A stretch of DNA of 8,911 nt. It comes from Chromatiales bacterium. Lineage in GTDB: Bacteria; Pseudomonadota; Gammaproteobacteria; CAMYNG01. The notes below the pieces were generated by a model. It worked only from the letters and a program-made list of their open reading frames with translations, was not told the DNA's origin and did no database searches. Shown here piece by piece: positions 5,737-8,911 of this stretch. Both the position numbers and the translations under genes were made by a program. The stretch's first letter is position 1, and each line of letters opens with the position of its first letter. Location: NCBI GenBank assembly GCA_027021685.1, contig JALUTW010000307.1, positions 1 to 8,911 on the forward strand. The letters are read 5' to 3'.

Positions 5737-8700
5737 ATGAACATTCCCGCATATGTCCGCAGAGTCTTGCACCGGGCAGGCACCATCCTCCTGGCCGGCC
5801 TGGCTAGCATGGCGGCCACCGCCGCCATCAACCTGGACCTCAGCCAGGTCCCCATGGACGTCCAGGAGGGCGTGGATCCAAACATCATCTTCACCTTCGA
5901 CGATTCCGGCAGCATGGCCTGGGGCTTCCTGCCCGATTCCATGTGGTTCAGCGACGGGTACCGGGGCGATGACCCACAGTATCGCTCCCCCGACTACAAT
6001 CTGATTTACTTCAACCCGGACGTGGCCGCGGCCGGCGGCTATGTCCCCGCCGTGGACGAGGCCGGCAACAGCCTCGGGGACATGAGCTTCACCAGCGCCT
6101 GCCTGGACGGTATCCTGAAGATCGGGTGCAACGTGGACCTCTCCACCAGCTACCGGGCCACTGCGGAGTGCAGAACAGGATGGTCAAGCTGCACAGATAC
6201 CGGCCCCACCATCAGCCTGACCAACGGGGAATACTACTATTACCGCTACGAGCCGGCAGCCACTTCGTGCAGCCCGGCGGACAAATCCAACCCCAACTGC
6301 TACAAGGGCTACACCCTGACCACGGCACAGGAAAAACAGCAGTTCGCCAACTGGTATTCCTATTACCGGCTGCGCCACCTGGCGGCCAAGACCGCCGCCA
6401 GCCGGGCCTTTGCCAAGTTGAGCCCCAGCGTACGGCTGTCCTACCAGTGGCTGTGGGAACCCAATGGAAATGCTCCCATGCCCACCATGCACCAAGCCTT
6501 TACCGGCAGCGCGCGTACCAACTTTTTCAACTGGCTCTTCAACGTGCCCACCAACGGCTGGACGCCGCTGCAGCGCGCCTTTGACCGTGCCGGGCGGAAG
6601 TACCAGGAATCCGGGCCGAACAGTCCCTATGCGAAGGTCCCCGGCGGCTCCGCGCCGGGTGATGACGTTGAGTATGCGTGCCGGCAGAACTTCCACATCG
6701 CGTTCACTGACGGAGAATGGAACAGGACTGACGTGTTCGATGGCGAGAATCCAAACGGGATCAGCGACGTCGATGACTCAAATTTCTCGCTTCCCAGCAA
6801 CTCGTATGGAATATCCGGCTATACACCAAAGCCCCCGTTCAAGGGCCCGGAAAACAAATATCTGGCCGATATCGCGATGTATTACTGGGGCACCGACCTG
6901 CGCCCGGACCTGGAGAACAAGGTTCCGGAGTACATCGTCGACAAAACAGGCACCAACGCTCAGATTTTCTGGAACCCGCGCAACGACCCGGCCAACTGGC
7001 AGCACATGGTGACCTTCACCGTCTCCCTGGGCCTGTCGGGCAACCGCGTGTTCGATCCCAGTGACCCCTGGGGAGGCGGAGACTTCCCTGCCCTGGCCGC
7101 CGGCACCCTCCAGTGGGGCTCCGACCACGTGGATGACCTCTGGCACGCCGCAGTCAACGGGCGGGGCGGCTATTTCACCGCGTCCAATCCCCAGCAGCTG
7201 GTGGACAGCTTCACCAGGATCCTCAACGCCATCGCCTCGCGCAAGGGGTCGGCCACGGCGCCCGCCACCAGCTTCCCGCTGTTCGCCTCGGGGACCCTGC
7301 TGTACATGCCGCGGTTCGACACCGGTGACTGGACCGGCGATCTGGTGGCGGTGGACGTGCAGGATGTGATCAACCAGCTCATCGCCAACAACGGCGTCGC
7401 CTCGGGGACACTGAGCCTGGCCGAGCTGGACGCCATTGCCAAATGGCACGCACGGGATGTGCTAGAGAGCCAGAGCAGCCGGACCATCATCACCTATGAC
7501 CCGGATGCCAGGAAGGGCATCCCCTTCAACTGGACCGCCATGACCTCCGGCGGCACCCTGCAGACACTGCTGGACCAGGATGACTACGGCGTCAGCGGGC
7601 GCGGTCCCGACCGGGTGGCCTACTTCCGGGGCGACCGCAGCAAGGAGGGCAGCTCCGACCCCACCACGCAGTTCCGCATCCGCCAGTATCTGCTGGGCGA
7701 CATCGTCAACTCGACGCCGCAGCTCGTGGGGCCGGCCGGACGGCTGTATCCCGACGACCTGGAGTCGAAGAAGTACAGCGACTTCAAGACCGCCATGTGC
7801 ACGCGCAACCGGCGCCTCTACGTCGGCGCCAACGACGGCATGCTGCACGTGTTCGATGCCGGCACCTTCGACTGCCAGACCCAGACCGGCACCCCCGGCA
7901 CCGGCCAGGAAATCATGGCCTACCTGCCGTCGCCGGTGTACCGCAACCTGTACAAGTTGACTTCTTTCGACTATACCCACCGGTTCTTCGTCGACGGGCC
8001 GCCGGTGGTGGAAGACGTCTTCATCAACGGTGACTGGGCCACCGTCCTGGTGGGCGGACTCAATGCCGGCGGCCAGGGTATCTACGCACTGGACATCACC
8101 AGCGGCAATTTCTCCGAGGGTGCGGCGGCCAGCCACGTCCTGTGGGAATTCACCGACGTGGACGACCCCGACCTGGGCTATACCTTTGCCCAGCCGCGCA
8201 TCGCCAAGACCAACCTCTCGGGCGGCAACTGGGCCGTGCTGGTGGGCAACGGCTACAACAACACCGAGGACGACACCGCGGTGGGCGGCAAGGTGAGCGC
8301 CACCGGCAACGCCGTGCTGTTCGTGCTTGACATGCAGACCGGTTCGGTGCTGGCCAAGCTGGACACCGGGGTCGGCGAGTCGGACCCCGCATGCAACGGC
8401 CGGCCCAACGGCCTGGCCACGGTGGCGGCAGTGGACAGCAACCGTGATTACAGGGTGGACTACGCCTACGCCGGCGACCTCTGCGGCAATCTCTGGCGCT
8501 TCGACCTGACAGGCAACCAGCCCAACCAATGGTCGGTCAAGAAAATCTTCGTTGCCAGCTACAAGTCCGGCGGGACGACCTACTATCAGCCCATCACCGC
8601 CTCGCCCCGCGTGATCCTGCATCCCAGCGAGGGCGGGTTCATCGTCCTGGTGGGCACCGGCAAGCACCTGGAACTGTCCGATCTGAGCGATAACAGCATC

Positions 8701-8911
8701 AACACGGTCTACGGCGTCTGGGACGATCCCAACCGGAACCGGAATGTCTTCGATCGGGACGCGCTCTACCAGCAGAGGTTCCTCGATTTCACCGACACCC
8801 AGTTCGCGCTCAACGAGGGACGCACCTCCACCAAGGGCAGTTTCGACTGGTATACCGGCAACGGGCTGCCGTCCCCCAGCAGCGGCGCGTACCTTGGCTG
8901 GTACCTGGATC
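5737..8911 (+). CDS. pilY1: Type IV pilus tip adhesin/assembly factor PilY1, 3' end outside the window
   Basis: Open for 1058 codons with no stop or frameshift. PilY1 is secreted to the periplasm and pilus tip, where it antagonises retraction and mediates adhesion and surface sensing. The signal peptide is residues 1 to about 29 (RR at 8-9, hydrophobic core, AATA). A von Willebrand A-like domain follows: MIDAS motif D55-S57-S59, T276 in GWTPL and D325 in FTDG, with a long cysteine-bearing insert (C122, C131, C145, C152, C178, C188). DYNLIYFNP (86-94) and WYSYYRLRHLAAK (206-218) are family signatures. The C-terminal PilC/PilY1 beta-propeller begins near LGDIVNSTP (653-661) and includes YVGANDGMLHVFDA (695-708). 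The calcium loop is D900-N902-D904-D908, followed by YAGDLCGNLWRFDL (911-924). The usual loop glycine is Y905. Total family length is about 1100-1300, so the end is near. Last visible gene of the operon; a pilE-like gene is expected next. Confidence 0.96.
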   Translation, partial: MNIPAYVRRVLHRAGTILLAGLASMAATAAINLDLSQVPMDVQEGVDPNIIFTFDDSGSMAWGFLPDSMWFSDGYRGDDPQYRSPDYNLIYFNPDVAAAGGYVPAVDEAGNSLGDMSFTSACLDGILKIGCNVDLSTSYRATAECRTGWSSCTDTGPTISLTNGEYYYYRYEPAATSCSPADKSNPNCYKGYTLTTAQEKQQFANWYSYYRLRHLAAKTAASRAFAKLSPSVRLSYQWLWEPNGNAPMPTMHQAFTGSARTNFFNWLFNVPTNGWTPLQRAFDRAGRKYQESGPNSPYAKVPGGSAPGDDVEYACRQNFHIAFTDGEWNRTDVFDGENPNGISDVDDSNFSLPSNSYGISGYTPKPPFKGPENKYLADIAMYYWGTDLRPDLENKVPEYIVDKTGTNAQIFWNPRNDPANWQHMVTFTVSLGLSGNRVFDPSDPWGGGDFPALAAGTLQWGSDHVDDLWHAAVNGRGGYFTASNPQQLVDSFTRILNAIASRKGSATAPATSFPLFASGTLLYMPRFDTGDWTGDLVAVDVQDVINQLIANNGVASGTLSLAELDAIAKWHARDVLESQSSRTIITYDPDARKGIPFNWTAMTSGGTLQTLLDQDDYGVSGRGPDRVAYFRGDRSKEGSSDPTTQFRIRQYLLGDIVNSTPQLVGPAGRLYPDDLESKKYSDFKTAMCTRNRRLYVGANDGMLHVFDAGTFDCQTQTGTPGTGQEIMAYLPSPVYRNLYKLTSFDYTHRFFVDGPPVVEDVFINGDWATVLVGGLNAGGQGIYALDITSGNFSEGAAASHVLWEFTDVDDPDLGYTFAQPRIAKTNLSGGNWAVLVGNGYNNTEDDTAVGGKVSATGNAVLFVLDMQTGSVLAKLDTGVGESDPACNGRPNGLATVAAVDSNRDYRVDYAYAGDLCGNLWRFDLTGNQPNQWSVKKIFVASYKSGGTTYYQPITASPRVILHPSEGGFIVLVGTGKHLELSDLSDNSINTVYGVWDDPNRNRNVFDRDALYQQRFLDFTDTQFALNEGRTSTKGSFDWYTGNGLPSPSSGAYLGWYLD

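Noticed and set aside
7627..7635. RGD tripeptide in PilY1 (residues 631-633) as an integrin-binding site
   Set aside because: YFRGDRS is a recurrent PilY1 family segment in environmental species just before the propeller, so it is probably structural. A second RGD at 76-78 has no supporting context.
7462..8667. Long minus-strand open frame (401 codons) opposite pilY1
   Set aside because: Shadow of the PilY1 propeller coding sequence; no motif or initiation signal.

Overview
The window is GC-rich chromosomal DNA from a proteobacterium, most likely a gammaproteobacterium of the purple-sulfur or sulfur-oxidiser type. This rests on the strong G/C third-position bias, the type IVa minor pilin operon in the Pseudomonas-like order, and a solitary thiO beside an Irr-like Fur protein. 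The lineage is an inference, because no marker gene is present. Nearly all of the window is genic. The only intergenic stretches are about 90, 61, 39, 101 and 31 bases, and none of the overlapping genes show a frameshift.

Left half (minus strand): thiO (glycine oxidase) reads into a 143-residue Irr-like Fur-family regulator that appears to have its own promoter. Next comes a tRNA-Thr(CGT) gene with a good sigma70 promoter and a GC-rich discriminator. Last is the 5' two thirds of a guanine deaminase gene (guaD), which runs off the left edge.

Right half (plus strand): a promoter in the 101-base thiO/fimT divergent gap drives a tightly packed operon, fimT-pilV-pilW-pilX-pilY1. These are the minor pilins and the PilY1 tip adhesin of a type IV pilus. 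The genes overlap or nearly touch, and pilV, pilW, pilX and pilY1 each have a clear Shine-Dalgarno that fixes the start. pilY1 is open at the right edge after 1058 codons. The minor pilins are known to form the pilus tip and initiation complex with PilY1, so this is one functional unit. The missing member, a pilE-like gene, would be expected beyond the edge.

I did not find a wholly new system. The best leads are: (a) two genes, the Fur-family regulator and fimT, whose predicted -10 elements lie only 7 bases from the ATG with no Shine-Dalgarno, which predicts leaderless mRNAs; (b) a FimT pilin with several EF-hand/dockerin-like Asp/Asn-Gly loops alongside a calcium-loop PilY1; (c) a tandem 17-bp repeat abutting the pilin promoter; and (d) a palindrome inside the promoter of the Fur-family regulator.
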